A stretch of DNA of 64,000 nucleotides, taken from Rhynochetos jubatus. Lineage: Eukaryota > Chordata > Aves > Eurypygiformes > Rhynochetidae. The stretch lies in assembly GCA_027574665.1 (NCBI GenBank), contig CM050664.1:18502774-18566773 (forward strand), read 5' to 3'. Position numbers and translations under genes: made by a program. Each line of letters begins with the position of its first letter. Position 1 is the first letter of the stretch. The notes beneath the pieces were generated by a model. It was not told where the DNA came from and searched no databases. It worked only from the letters and a program-made list of their open reading frames with translations. Positions 26,701 to 37,800 of this stretch are shown in pieces.

Positions 26701-27841
26701 CAGTGTCCAGGCAGCGTGAGACCATCCCATATCGCCACCTGGATGTTTGGGTGTACCTACCCACGCCAGAGCCAGGCTCCCCAGGTACCTGCCCTGCAGG
26801 AGGCAAAGTGCATCCTGAAGCGTCAGTTTGGTCTCTACTAACTGCATGAGGGTTCTTTTGGGTAAAGCTCAGAAATGGATGTTTCTAGTCTGGCAGCTGT
26901 ACTTGCTCAGGAGAACCATACTTTAAACAAGGGGGGAACCTTGGTGCTTCTGTCACTTGTTTTCATTGAAATGTTTATTTTTTATCCCCTGTTGTATGTC
27001 TAAGTCATTCAGATCAATAAAACACATTTAGTCTTATCTTTTAACCAAATATTATCCTTGCATGTTATTTACAAGCTGATATTAACTCACTAGCCCTTTA
27101 TCTGCATTCAGAACTCCTATTCTAAGCCTTTTCTGTAAACCTGTTATTAACTCTGCCTTTTATGTCTAAACCTGGTACAGCAGCACAATTAACTGCTTTA
27201 CTTAACATGCAAGGTTGTAAGTGATCTCTATGATACCACTGATATTAAGGAAGTAAAGTGGGGTTAAACTGATTCTCATTACAAGCTGATCTTTATACAG
27301 TCTTTAGATGGTAGAACCGGCAGCAGATGTGTATTGCAGAATTAATTTTAAGAGAGTTGTAAGAACCATTTTTAGATAATGGTGATATCAGGCAAGAATG
27401 GAAGAATCCACATGAGTCTTTAATCTCCCGCAAGCCAAGATATTAATTGTGCTTTGTTCTGTAGTTTAAAAGAAATCCTTAATCACACTGTCAACATCCC
27501 CTTTTGTGTACTTTATTTCCTTCTGATTATAAATATAAATCAGCTTTTCCTTTATCAAGACTGGGAAGTAGAAAAGTTCAAGCTCTTCCATTCACAATGA
27601 ACAACACCTGCTTTTCCTACTGCACTATCTCAGTTCTTTAGCTCCATGGCCTTGAACTTCCTTGGAGGTGAGTTCATAGCGTGTTCAGGTGTTTTGTCAG
27701 ATCTAGGCAGAAGTGTTACATGATAAGACTGAGCTAGAAATCATGCAGTGGCTTGAGAGTGGAATTAGGGAATACAGGAATCGGGGTATTGGTGGTAGGT
27801 GTTGATAGGTGACTGAAATGGTGACTTTTCCCTGCCCCACT

Positions 27842-27861
27842 TTTACTTTTGTAAAAGTAAA
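27842..27861. repeat. Near-palindrome, 9-bp arms
   Basis: TTTACTTTT at 27842-27850 and AAAAGTAAA at 27853-27861 are perfect reverse complements with only two bases between them. It is short and AT-rich, so a chance origin is likely. Confidence 0.6.
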
Positions 27862-30316
27862 GCAGATAAACAGGTAAATCACCTAATTCCGTGCTTCACT
27901 CTGTGATGAGCAGGAATTCAACACAATTTTAAAATATGTAGTAGTGATTGAGACAACAAATGCCTAATGCATGGCTAAGGCTTCTACAGAAGCTGTAAGG
28001 TGAAGGTAATGCTCAATTCTGCCTAGATTTATAAAAGCTGTGATCAGCAGGTATGCCAAAACAAAGCTATGAGTTTCAAAAGGCCTGAGAATAAGGCTGA
28101 ATTCCAGGGTTTCAGGGCAGCTGTCGTATCTGAGTGATCCAATAGCAGTGCCAAGGACATGACAGAAAAAACACTTGAACCCCTACTTCCCTTCAGGAAG
28201 ATTTCTTCTTTTCAAACTGTATGCGCTAGGCACTCAGGAAAACACTGAAAGACTCCAGCACAAAAATAGGTGCTGAGGAAGCTGCAAGAAATCACCTTGA
28301 GGGGAACCAGACTGAAGCTAGCAGTGAGACATCTCTGGATGGGGAAAGGAGGATGAAGAGATTAGAGAAAATGAAAAATTTCCTTCTGGTTTGAACATAT
28401 TAATGTGAAGAACTCAGCACAGCAGTGCCTTGTGAGCACCTTCTTTAGCACCCTCTTGTCAGTAGGTTGCTGGAGATTTGCATTGCTAATTTGCTTCTTG
28501 AAAGTTCTCCCAGGCTTCCAGAGAAAAGAGGCAGATGTATCCTTTCAGGGCATGGCAATAAGGAGTTGGAGTAGTTTTACCTCTGTGTCCTAAACTGTGG
28601 ACGTACTGGATGTGAAGCCTTGGGGTTCCTGGGTAGAAAACACCTAAACCTAACCTGCGCTAGGGAGAGTTAGTTTCTAACCACTGTATCCTTGGTAAGT
28701 AGCACATCAGTAGGAGGGCAAAATAACAATTGCTCTAGGCTTGGAGAAGCTTTTGTATTACTGCTACTCCAATTATTTCCTTTTTTTACACATGTTCAGC
28801 AATCTCTCGCCTCTGTAATTACCACACCGAACACTGCAGCTATTAGATACAGCCACTAGACTTTTAACAAGCCATCATGACTTGCACTTGCTATCTTACA
28901 ATTTACCAACAATGTCTTTGAGAGCAGTAGAAGTTACTTCTTCTTTATAGCGAACTCACAGACTTGCGTATGGACACATGCATGTAAAAGCTGGTTGCAG
29001 CTGGAAACTTTGCTAAGGAACAGTGAAGGAGCCAAGGGTAAAGCTGCAGAACATGGAAGCTGATGCACATTTGAATATTCTGGTTGAAAGAGATGTGTAA
29101 TATCCCTGTTGGACAAATTTTTCCCTTTCTTGAGCAATAGTGTCTGAGGATGCTGTCCCAGTAAACCCAAACCCCAACATCAGGAAGACAATTGCCAAAT
29201 CAGAAAGCCTGTAGATACCCCAAAGCCTCTGCGGTCTTAGGTTGATGTTGGATGTGAGGACACCTATGTATCAGCTGTCCTTGAACACCTAAAGAAGTGG
29301 GGAAGGCAGGTTGAGAAGGTTTGCCTTTTTCCAGCTTTCCCTCTGCTTGACAATTCCTTTCCTGTACTCTATGCTCTTGTAATGGTGCTGAATACTAAAA
29401 AGGGATAATTTTGTGTACACCCAGGCAAGCAGGAGCGTGGTGGGCCAGGTTACCTGATTAGCTGGTGGATTTTCTGTACTAACCCCAGGTGGCCAGGTAG
29501 AGCAGGCATATGAGAACTCATCCATCTCTTGTCTTACTGTCTTTGAATTTGCATAATTAAAAGTGAATTACTTGCTGGATTTTTAATACATGCAGTGAAA
29601 ATGCATGAAAAGCTGAAAAATTACAGCAATCCAGTAATTCATGTCATGTCCCATTCAGAATTACAGCTTTCCAGTGCCAGCTCCAACACCGAGGATTCCC
29701 TGCCACCTTAAAGCTATAATTGGTGAATTAATAGCGGCGGGTTTTGGAGAGTGGCCGCACGGACTCTCCGACCCAGGTAATAGAAACACTCATGCTGTAG
29801 TGCAGTTGGTTACATGTGACTTAGCCTGTTTCATATTGGGTTCAAGTAGTGAAGATCATTGCTTTCCTTGCCACAGGATGTTATGAGAACTGCAGCAAGC
29901 TGTTACTTTTCAGAGTTAGCTTAAACGAGCTGCTTTGGTCAGCCCACAGGGATTAGAAATTACATTTTCAGGGACCAGCTAGCTCACTTTCCTTCTACCA
30001 GAGGACTTGTATCCCAAATCTGCTAGTCTGTTCAGCACTTCTGGGAGGTGAAACTCTCCATCCAGCTGCAGAGGTGTGGAGAACAGGATGTAAAGGGAGA
30101 TGGTGAAAGGCTTCTGCTGGCATTTCATTACTTCAGAATTTTATTAATGATGACTGAAAAAGCCAGTCTTTGCCCTTTGCCTCTGGAGCTGCTGCTCTTC
30201 ACAAAATGCAATGCCTCTTGGCCCCCACATCTATGGTGCTCACAGTGGGATAAGGTGACTGCTCTTCCTAAACAGAATGATAGCAACTTAACCCAAATGG
30301 CATGATCTGAATGAAA

Positions 30317-30357
30317 GGTTACTCTCTTTTTTTTTTTTTTTTTTTTTAAGGGTTACT
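30317..30357. repeat. T21 homopolymer flanked by a 7-bp direct repeat
   Basis: A run of 21 T (30327-30347) is bracketed by GGTTACT at 30317-30323 and again at 30351-30357. A homopolymer between short direct repeats is what a tail-only retroinsertion on the minus strand would leave. No element body is present beside the tract. Slippage expansion of a native T-run with a coincidental 7-base repeat is an equally simple explanation. Confidence 0.5.
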
Positions 30358-32240
30358 TAGGTGTTGAAGGGAACTGATAAATCATTTGCCATGACTTCCT
30401 CAGGCTGGGACCCTGATGCAGTAGTTGTTTGAACCTGTGGGACTCTACATTTATTTCAGTAGGTTTTGTGATTCTTGGTCACCACTATAAGCTGATTCAA
30501 GACATTTGACACAGGCCAATTGTTCTCTAAGGGTCTGCTTGTACCAAGGAGTTGATTTAATGAACAACTATTGACGTTGCAAAGGTCAGGTGCAGCAAAA
30601 GTCGAGATATGGCGAATCGGACACTGGACTTCTCAGCTCAGGATAGCACCCTATGCTAGGGATCTTTGCAATAGTCTTATTGAGATTGTATGTACAGTGT
30701 GGATAAAAAGAACTGACAGTTTCCGGGGCTGGCAATCTGGTTCCTTTCGTAAGAATTACCATCATTAATTAAAATCTCTTTTTCTGTCTAATTATTTCAG
30801 CTCTAATTCTCTTGCAGGTTCATAAATAGTAACATCCCATTGTCCTGGAAAAAGTTCTTTTTTTCCTCTTTTTCTTTCTCTCCGTTGCCCTCATTCTCTG
30901 CCCTTTCATAGCTTAAGGTAATTAAACTTCCAAAGTCTGGTCACCTCTCTGAAATATTTAAACATAATCACAGAGATTTTCATGTTTCTTTTGTGTGCGA
31001 AGCTCCATGAGAGTTTTGAATGCAAAGGCTGTGCTTTTCCCTTCTGCAAATGACTGCAGAAGAGGGGCCAGACCCTGCGTGGCACTTAGCTGCTGGCTGG
31101 AGCTAAACCGTGACAGGGATCATTTCTTTCCACTCTGGCTCACTATTACCCAGACCCCGTGCTACCAAGTTACAATTCTAAGAGTAAACATTTCAAGCCT
31201 TCTAGCCTGTAGAGATTGTGAAAAGTATTTAACGTGATCTTTGTAATTGCCTCTTTGCCGTTTAACACTAAGATTACAGCATTTACTGTTGGATGTTCGT
31301 AATTCTCTCAGCTGAGCTTTTGCATCCAGCAGGTCATTTTTGCAGAATATTCCCATGAAAGATACTCACTGAAATTTGTACATGGAAGAATACATACACA
31401 ACTATTAGCTTGGGCTAACTGACATTAATGGAGATGAGAAGCCTGATTACCCAAAAGAGCTGAATAAAAGACCTGGGTATTTTGAGAAGGAAACAGTATA
31501 AAGGTGCGGTGTTAAGGCAGAAGAAAGTCCTGCTCTGTGCAACTCGAGGTTGAGGTAGGGACAATCTTTCTAGGCTGTCAGCAAGGCAATAATTTTTATC
31601 AGTTTGCTATGAAATCTGCCTTTTCTGTGCAGCTATTTAGCCTGCTGGCTGATGTTTTCTTGAAATTTCCATTATTGTCAAGTTTTAGTACCCAAAAATA
31701 TCAAATACAGTTAAAGGTCAAAGTAAATCATGAATGAAATTACGCAAACTGATATGCAGTGCAAGATAAAACAGAATGCCAGAGGCTAGTTTACATAAAC
31801 ACTGTCCCTAGATCAGAGGCTATTGATGCCTGCCCAGAGGAGCCCCTGTGCTGGCACCTTGGTCTATGAGCCTTATTGGCAAGAGGTTTAGAATATGACT
31901 GGGATGCCCGTTAATTTCACCATTGAAACTCCAGTGTCTGAGTCATCACAAGGAGTTGGGGAACTTCACTGAATCATTTATTTTGAGAAAGAACAAAAAT
32001 TCGATTTCTTCCTCCAAAAACATAGAGATGTTAGCAGTACTAGGTATCTGTGGAGGTCACGCTTCAACAGCATCTTGGCTGACACTGGGAACGAGCAGTA
32101 GGATGGGGATTGCTGCTCCAGCTGTTTTCTTTCTTGTTAGCTTACATGATCTTCAGCCTGTTGTAAGCACAGAAGAGAAATACTATCCACGGGACAACTC
32201 ACAGGCTAGGAGGACCTGTCAGACCTACCTTTCTGGATCA
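30358..32240. other. Unannotated single-copy DNA, no gene seen
   Basis: This stretch holds no recognised gene or repeat. A plus-strand frame of 156 codons at 31923-32393 runs into the first copy of the unidentified duplicated repeat and has no recognisable domain. Confidence 0.6.
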
Positions 32241-32430
32241 GCACCACATGCCAATATTGGCTTCTTGCCTTTTTCCAGTGTGCAAATTCTTTCTGGATGC
32301 CAAAGACAGTCAATAGAGTTTCAGCCAAAGTCTGCCGTGCATGGTATGTTTACAAGGAAGGCTTCCAATAGCAGCACTTTTAATGGCTGTTAGGCCCTGA
32401 AATCACGGTGTCTGTCAAACCAATTGAATT
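32241..32430 (+). repeat. Unidentified repeat, copy A of a local pair
   Basis: About 190 bases here align with 33176-33366 in the same orientation at roughly 80 percent identity by eye. The best-kept parts are at 32247-32285, 32312-32330 and the end with ACCAATTGAA at 32419-32428. The matching stops sharply upstream of the GCACCACATGCC start, and I see no homology in the preceding 200 bases. I do not recognise the family. It could be a tandem segmental duplication that has diverged, two insertions of one dispersed repeat, or the terminal repeats of a small element spanning both. Strand is arbitrary. Confidence 0.7.
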
Positions 32431-33175
32431 CTCTTTAGAAGCAATTAGTTCTGTGAGACACAAAACCAACAGGATTTCCAGTCCCCATGTCCTGCATTTC
32501 TTGCTGGATAAATGGAGAACTCAGTTGTCTAGTTACCAAGGTTCTTATTTCATAAAGTTTGTAGGGATGATCATGCCTTGACTACACACAGATATACATA
32601 TGCAGAGAGGCTTTGTGATCATAAAAAACTTAAGAAAGCATTAAAGGAATCAGTTTTTCTGGATATTTGCAGTGCTGTCTGTACCAGAAAGAGTGGCAGA
32701 ACTGGAGTGAAGGAAAAACGCATGTCCAGAGATCACAGGCAGAAAAGCAGGTATTTTGAAATACTTTGATGGTAACAAGAATGTTTTCTCCTGTGTTGGG
32801 TTTTTTTAAAGCTCGGTAGGCAGCAAAATGAAATGTTTTATGGTATTATCAAGTGCAGCAAAGCCACTGCTATTATACTTGCAATTTCATGACCTGGTAA
32901 ACAGATACCTTTGTGCTTAAGGGTCTAAGTGTCAGTGGTGTAGAAAACTGATGATTATGCTGCTTTGTGAAATAGAAGCTTCTTGAGAAGAAATGTATCA
33001 CACCTGAAGCAGCATCACTTGATATTTGCCCTTGTAGGGCATGACCCTGTGGCCAGTGTCTTTAATGAGATCAAGAATGAAGAAAACTGCTGGGACAGTT
33101 GATCTGGAGATATGTTTATATATTTCAGCGTGGGCTGTATGGAGTATGTATTGCCTCTTCAAATACAGTGATTTA
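32431..33175. other. Spacer between the two repeat copies
   Basis: About 745 bases separate copies A and B. I see no poly-A tail, primer-binding-like site, coding domain or other hallmark of a mobile-element interior. A 63-codon plus-strand frame (32578-32769) is unremarkable. If the pair were terminal repeats of one element, this would be its interior, but nothing in it supports that. Confidence 0.4.
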
Positions 33176-33366
33176 GCACTGCATGCCAGTATTGGATTCT
33201 TGCCTTGGTCCAGTGTGCAAACTTTCTGGTTTCCAAGGACAGTCATTACAGTTTCAGCCAAAGCTTTCCAGTTACGGTGCATTTGTGAGAAAGACTTCCA
33301 AGAACAACACTTTTCAAGGCTGTTAGGTCCTGAAGCACAATAGTGTCTAACAAACCAATTGAACAC
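33176..33366 (+). repeat. Unidentified repeat, copy B of a local pair
   Basis: This is the partner of the repeat at 32241-32430, in the same orientation. Similarity may continue weakly to about 33380. On the minus strand a 122-codon frame (32998-33366) spans the copy, and its peptide LAETVMTVLGNQK has a close counterpart (LAETLLTVFGIQK) on the minus strand of copy A. That hints that the ancestral unit may once have been coding, but I cannot name a protein family, and copy A does not keep one continuous frame. It may also be noncoding with coincidental frames. Confidence 0.65.
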
Positions 33367-34411
33367 TTGAATTTTCTTGGGGGGTGCATTGAACCTTCTG
33401 CAAGTGCTGTAGATCTGGTTTAGCTAATTTTATAAATTAATCAGAGATATGAGAGAAATCTGGTTGTAGGAGAAGGGCCCCCTGCTTGTGAGTTTCCAAA
33501 GAAATCTTTTTGATTTCACCAGTAAATGGTAGCTTTATGCTATTCTCGCTGTGTTTTATCTAATGTGTTATTGACGCTATTGCATTTGCTTTCAAACACA
33601 GTCATTAGAACATTTAATTTGCAGCAGCTGTAATTTATATTTGTAATTTTGTCTAAGATCAATAAAGGAAACTGAAGAGATTTATAGTGCTAGTTTCAAG
33701 TAAGATAAATTGAAACAAGCTCTATTTCCCTGAAAAGCTTTATTTAAATAGCATTTTAAAAGAACAAAATGAATTAGATGAGATATTTGCATGCAAGCAT
33801 GGGTAAATAATCCCTTGTGTCTGGAAGAAATATTGGAAAGTGTGAACATGGTCAATGTATTCTTCTTTGAAATAGAAATAGACTCCTGGGAAACGTTACC
33901 TTAGTGTAGGATCTAGTGTGAGTCAAGTAACCAATTCAAAATATTTCTTAACAGCAGCAGTCGATAAATATCCTTGAGGTCTGTTGTATTAATACTTCAT
34001 AATACAGCTGTAGCTGCATGTTTTAAATACTGTCAGGATCAGTCTGAGAGTGGAAAGCAAGACCCTGAAAGCATGGCTCTTTCTTATTTTACAGCAATCC
34101 TTGAACATGGGTTGCAGAAATGTGTTAATAATTTTTTGCAAAGTCTGTAATCATTTATGAAATATTCATGTTCCAAGCAATGCCTCATGGACGGGGAAGA
34201 TGTGCCTCTCCCATACAGTAATTAGCTGAGGGATTATGCTGGGCAGAAGAGATGTGAGCACAGTCAGGCCAGCTCAGGGCTGTAGTACAATTTCAAGATG
34301 AGTCTTATGGAGGGAAGGAAGAAATGCTTAATGAACCTTTTTCCTTTTGCATAGTAGCAAGATGGGATACGGAATCAGTGCCCAGAAGAACTGAAGGCTG
34401 GGCAAGGGGGG
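33367..34411. other. Unannotated single-copy DNA
   Basis: No gene is seen. The stretch 33540-33690 is AT-rich with several ATTA/TAAT cores and an AATAAA motif near 33660 (ATCAATAAAGG), and has the texture of conserved noncoding DNA. The AATAAA motif is not preceded by a recognisable terminal exon, so it is not called as a polyadenylation site. Confidence 0.45.
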
Positions 34412-34800
34412 TGTCGAGGTTTAGTCTCCACTGGCAACTAAGCACCACACAGCCGCTTACTTGCTCCTCCCTCTGCCAGGGTGGGATGGGGGAGAGAATT
34501 GGAAAAAAAACCCAAACTTGTAGGTTGAGATAGAAACAGTTTAATAGGACAGCAACGGGAGAGGATATAAATAACTAGTAGTATTACTGATAAAGGAATA
34601 TACAAACCCAATTGATGCGCAGTTCAGCAGTTGATAACCACCCAGTCATCAATAACCCGTCTCCAAGCAGTGATTCCCCCTGGCCAACTTCCCAAGCTTT
34701 ATGTACTGAGCATGACGTTTTATGGCATGAAATATCCCTTTGGTCAGTTTGGGTTAGCTCTCCTGGCTGTGTCTCTTCCCAGCTTCTCTGCAAGAAGCTA
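34412..34800 (-). mobile_element. Solo LTR of an avian endogenous retrovirus, truncated
   Basis: This is a fossil LTR. Read on the plus strand, it starts with TGTCGAGGTTTAGTCTCC and continues through GGCAACTAAGCACCAC, the stretch with GTTTAATAGGACAG, and TATGTACTGAGCATGACG, to GGCTGTGTCTCTTCCCAGC. I remember this order from an ERV LTR group common in Neoaves. The promoter-like TATA region of that group reads on the minus strand, so the LTR is in minus orientation and its 3' edge is at 34412. The right side fades between 34790 and 34860, so the 5' part of the LTR is missing and no target-site duplication can be paired. No gag, pol or env is beside it. Divergence of perhaps 10-15 percent from my remembered consensus suggests an old insertion. 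I cannot give a database family name. Confidence 0.8.
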
Positions 34801-37800
34801 GGAGAATGGCATCCTTGGAGAAGTGAGTATATTCTTTCTCCACCCTCTGTCGGTTTGACTTGTGCCTAGTCTAGCTGCCTTTTACCAATAGACTGCTGGT
34901 ATCGCTGTGCCAGGGCACATGTTACTCTACTCTGTGATGTAGCTATGTTTGAAATTCCTGCCTTTTTGGGTAAAGCTCCACTTCATACTGTCATGTGATT
35001 ACATGAAAATGGCAGATCTCCTACTGAAGAAAAAGATAACTTGTACTTCTCCGTGGCATGAGGGAGACAGTTTGACAAGAAACCTTGACATCCCCACTGG
35101 ACAGTTGATGTTTTGGATAGGTTTTTCAATATTATGGTGTTTTGACTTGGAATCTTGTCGAGCTGCTGCACCCTTTCTGGGTTTCATTGAGTTTAAATGC
35201 TACCTCCTGAGCTCCAATTTACCTCAGAGCTCCTGGATTTGTGGTGTTCATGGACTCACAAACGAGTGGCATGCTGAAAGGAAGGGAACGGGAAGCCTGT
35301 TCCAGCTTGCACATAACTCACCTTCCTCTGTCATTCTGGAAAGATGCATGCCCAACAAGATGCATGCCCAACTAACACTTATTCTGCAGGTGTTTATCCC
35401 TGTGGGGAGCAATCCAGGATGGAAACTAGTGTTCCTAATCTGTGCTAAAGTGGGTTGGAAGAGGAGGGGAAAACTCCCTAATTTCTGCAGTTCCACTTTT
35501 CCGATCTCAGGAAGGTTGCAGAGAAAGCAAGAGTAGAACCTAACCCATCTGTGTGTGTGCCACATTTCAGGAGGGTTCATCTCTGACTGCTGCCAAAGGC
35601 AGCTGGATACTGTCCTGGAAGAGACATACTTTCCCCTTTTTGTTATTCTGGCTGGTTGTTTGAATTCAATTAATTTAATATGTTTTTAATAGTACAGTGC
35701 TGCCATCTCTACAGTACCCTGTAAACAACAATTTTTGCTGTAAGCAGTCAACCAGCACCCTGTGTCTAGTCATCACAGGGGTTGAATGTTACCATTATGA
35801 TATTGGGCTTAATGTGACTAGTGTCTGATCTGAACCAAATTGCTGTATGAGCCATGAGACTGTAAAACCCGTAATTATTTCTATTATAACTACGATGAAT
35901 AGTAGTTTATACATATTAAGACAATTGCTAGAAATGACAGCAAGGGATTATGTTGGTCAGGCCAGAATAGAGACAGAGAAGTCCATGGAAGAAGACAGGC
36001 CTTCTCCTGAGGACCTTCTCTTGCAAATGGAGAACACAGAAGCAAATGTGTCAAGAGAAAAAAATGAGAGGCAAGGAAACATACTTAGCATCACCTGGTG
36101 AATTAAATGGAAGAACTGAGTAGTAGCCTATAATCCCTGAACCATTGCTAGGCTGGCATCATTATCCTGTTCATCCGAACAAAGCCATGCCGTACTGAAA
36201 CCCCAGATGCTTTGTGGTGTGCGATCGGTTCAACTTGTCACTTCACCTAAACTTTCTATTACCCAGTGCTTTCCTTAAAACTTTAAACAAAAGATTCAGG
36301 TGAAAGATTTCTTGAAAATGAATAGCTATTTGTGAGTTAGTGCATGGTATTGGATTTCACCTGCCGTGGATTTTGGAAGAGAGAAATTTAGGAGGAATGA
36401 TGGATAACACAGCCAGATTTAAATGACATGTAGGTCAATGGCCCTGTATCCTGTTGTCAGCCTGCAAGACTCTGCCTTCAAGCTTGCAGGGCTACAGCAC
36501 ACATGGAGGCAGAATGGTCTGTACTTTTGTCATCACTAATGAGACTGGGGGAGTCGATTTCCTTCCAGAACTTTATGTTTGTATATCTCGTGTATCTATC
36601 CTCCTCTGCTGAATAAATACTGTGTGGGAGTGCAGGGAGGCATGGCCGACTTTTTAAACTTCAATAAGAAAGACTATCTGTTAAGGAGTGTTTACTTCGA
36701 CTAAGTAGGTCTTCTACTAAGCATCAGTAGAGAAAGCTTTTACCTTGACTGTGCTAGAATGAGGGTTATCTGGAGTGTCTTCACTGCATTCCACATCTGA
36801 TTTTAGGGGTAGAGGGAAGATGTTGAGCAAGGAAAACACCCCCAGATTTAATACTCCCCTAAGATGTGCTGAGTTTTTCTAACCATTTTCAGGACCTTGA
36901 CTGGTGGGTGAATACATGGCTGAGCTTTGGAGCCCACCACTTCAATTTGCTGAACACCAGTCTCGGGAGTCACAGCTGCAGTCTGGAGATTGGCAGCCCC
37001 CCTGCTTTCATGCACCTTGCCAGTGGGGAGGGTGGGATAGAGAGAGTGGAGATATGTCTCCAAGGCTTGGGTCCCTGGGGTGAGTAAATGAAAGAAAGGG
37101 ATGTTTAAGAGATGTGTGCCATTAAGCCAGTGTTTCAAGTTGCTAAATAATAGGCAGCATTGTGAAGCTTCTCTAGGGAGGAGGCTTCTGGTGGTAGCTC
37201 TCTCTGTGCCTCCCTGCTGTGAGTCACTGTGAACTCAAGTTCAGAGGAATTGGTACCATGGAAAAAGCATTGAGATAATAACCTTGAAAACTCAGAAGAG
37301 AGAAGGGGAAAAATAAGGGTAAGATTTATACACTGAAAAGAGAACTGCCTCACCCTGAAAGCATTCTGTAAGTGAACTCCCGTCCTTCCTAGCTATATGC
37401 CTGTATCAAAGCCACCATCTTCTAAGGGTGAAATGTGCATTAAGATTTGAGGACTTCAAATATTGTGCCTCACAGCCTCAGCCAGTGGTATGCTGCCAGT
37501 TTGCAACACAACTCATCAAGGCAATGGACATGTTTTTAAATCTCATGCTTGCAATTATGAGGAACACTACTTTGTACTGCCTCGGGAGAAATACTGCGCT
37601 GTGATTTCCTTTCTGTAAGCACGCAGGTCTCTAGTGTTAAGAACATCGGCATCTATTCAAGCGTGTTTTACCTTTCTAAGGGCCATAGACAATGCCATGG
37701 TGTGTGGGAATTTTGTGGTGTTTGTTAGCCGCTGGGTCTTCTTTTCTTGGAGATAAACATACATTGTGTTATTAAGAAGGCCCCTTCAAGTTGCTGTTCT

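Larger units (their letters stand above)
17731..30316. other. Unannotated single-copy DNA, no gene seen
   Basis: No recognisable gene or mobile element is visible. There is a 14-base A-run at 18935-18948 followed by a CA-rich stretch, and a near-palindrome at 27842-27861. A 118-codon minus-strand frame at 26491-26847 lies in a GC-richer island and carries no motif I know. Isolated splice-like signals (for example CAG/GTGAGT at about 9200 in the previous block and about 24170 here) occur without a convincing partner. Confidence 0.6.

Noticed and set aside
34949-35536. A 195-codon plus-strand open frame, the longest in the window.
   Set aside because: It has no domain, no splice or promoter context, opposing frames on the minus strand, and a recent 16-base duplication inside it. 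One such frame is plausible by chance in 64 kb.
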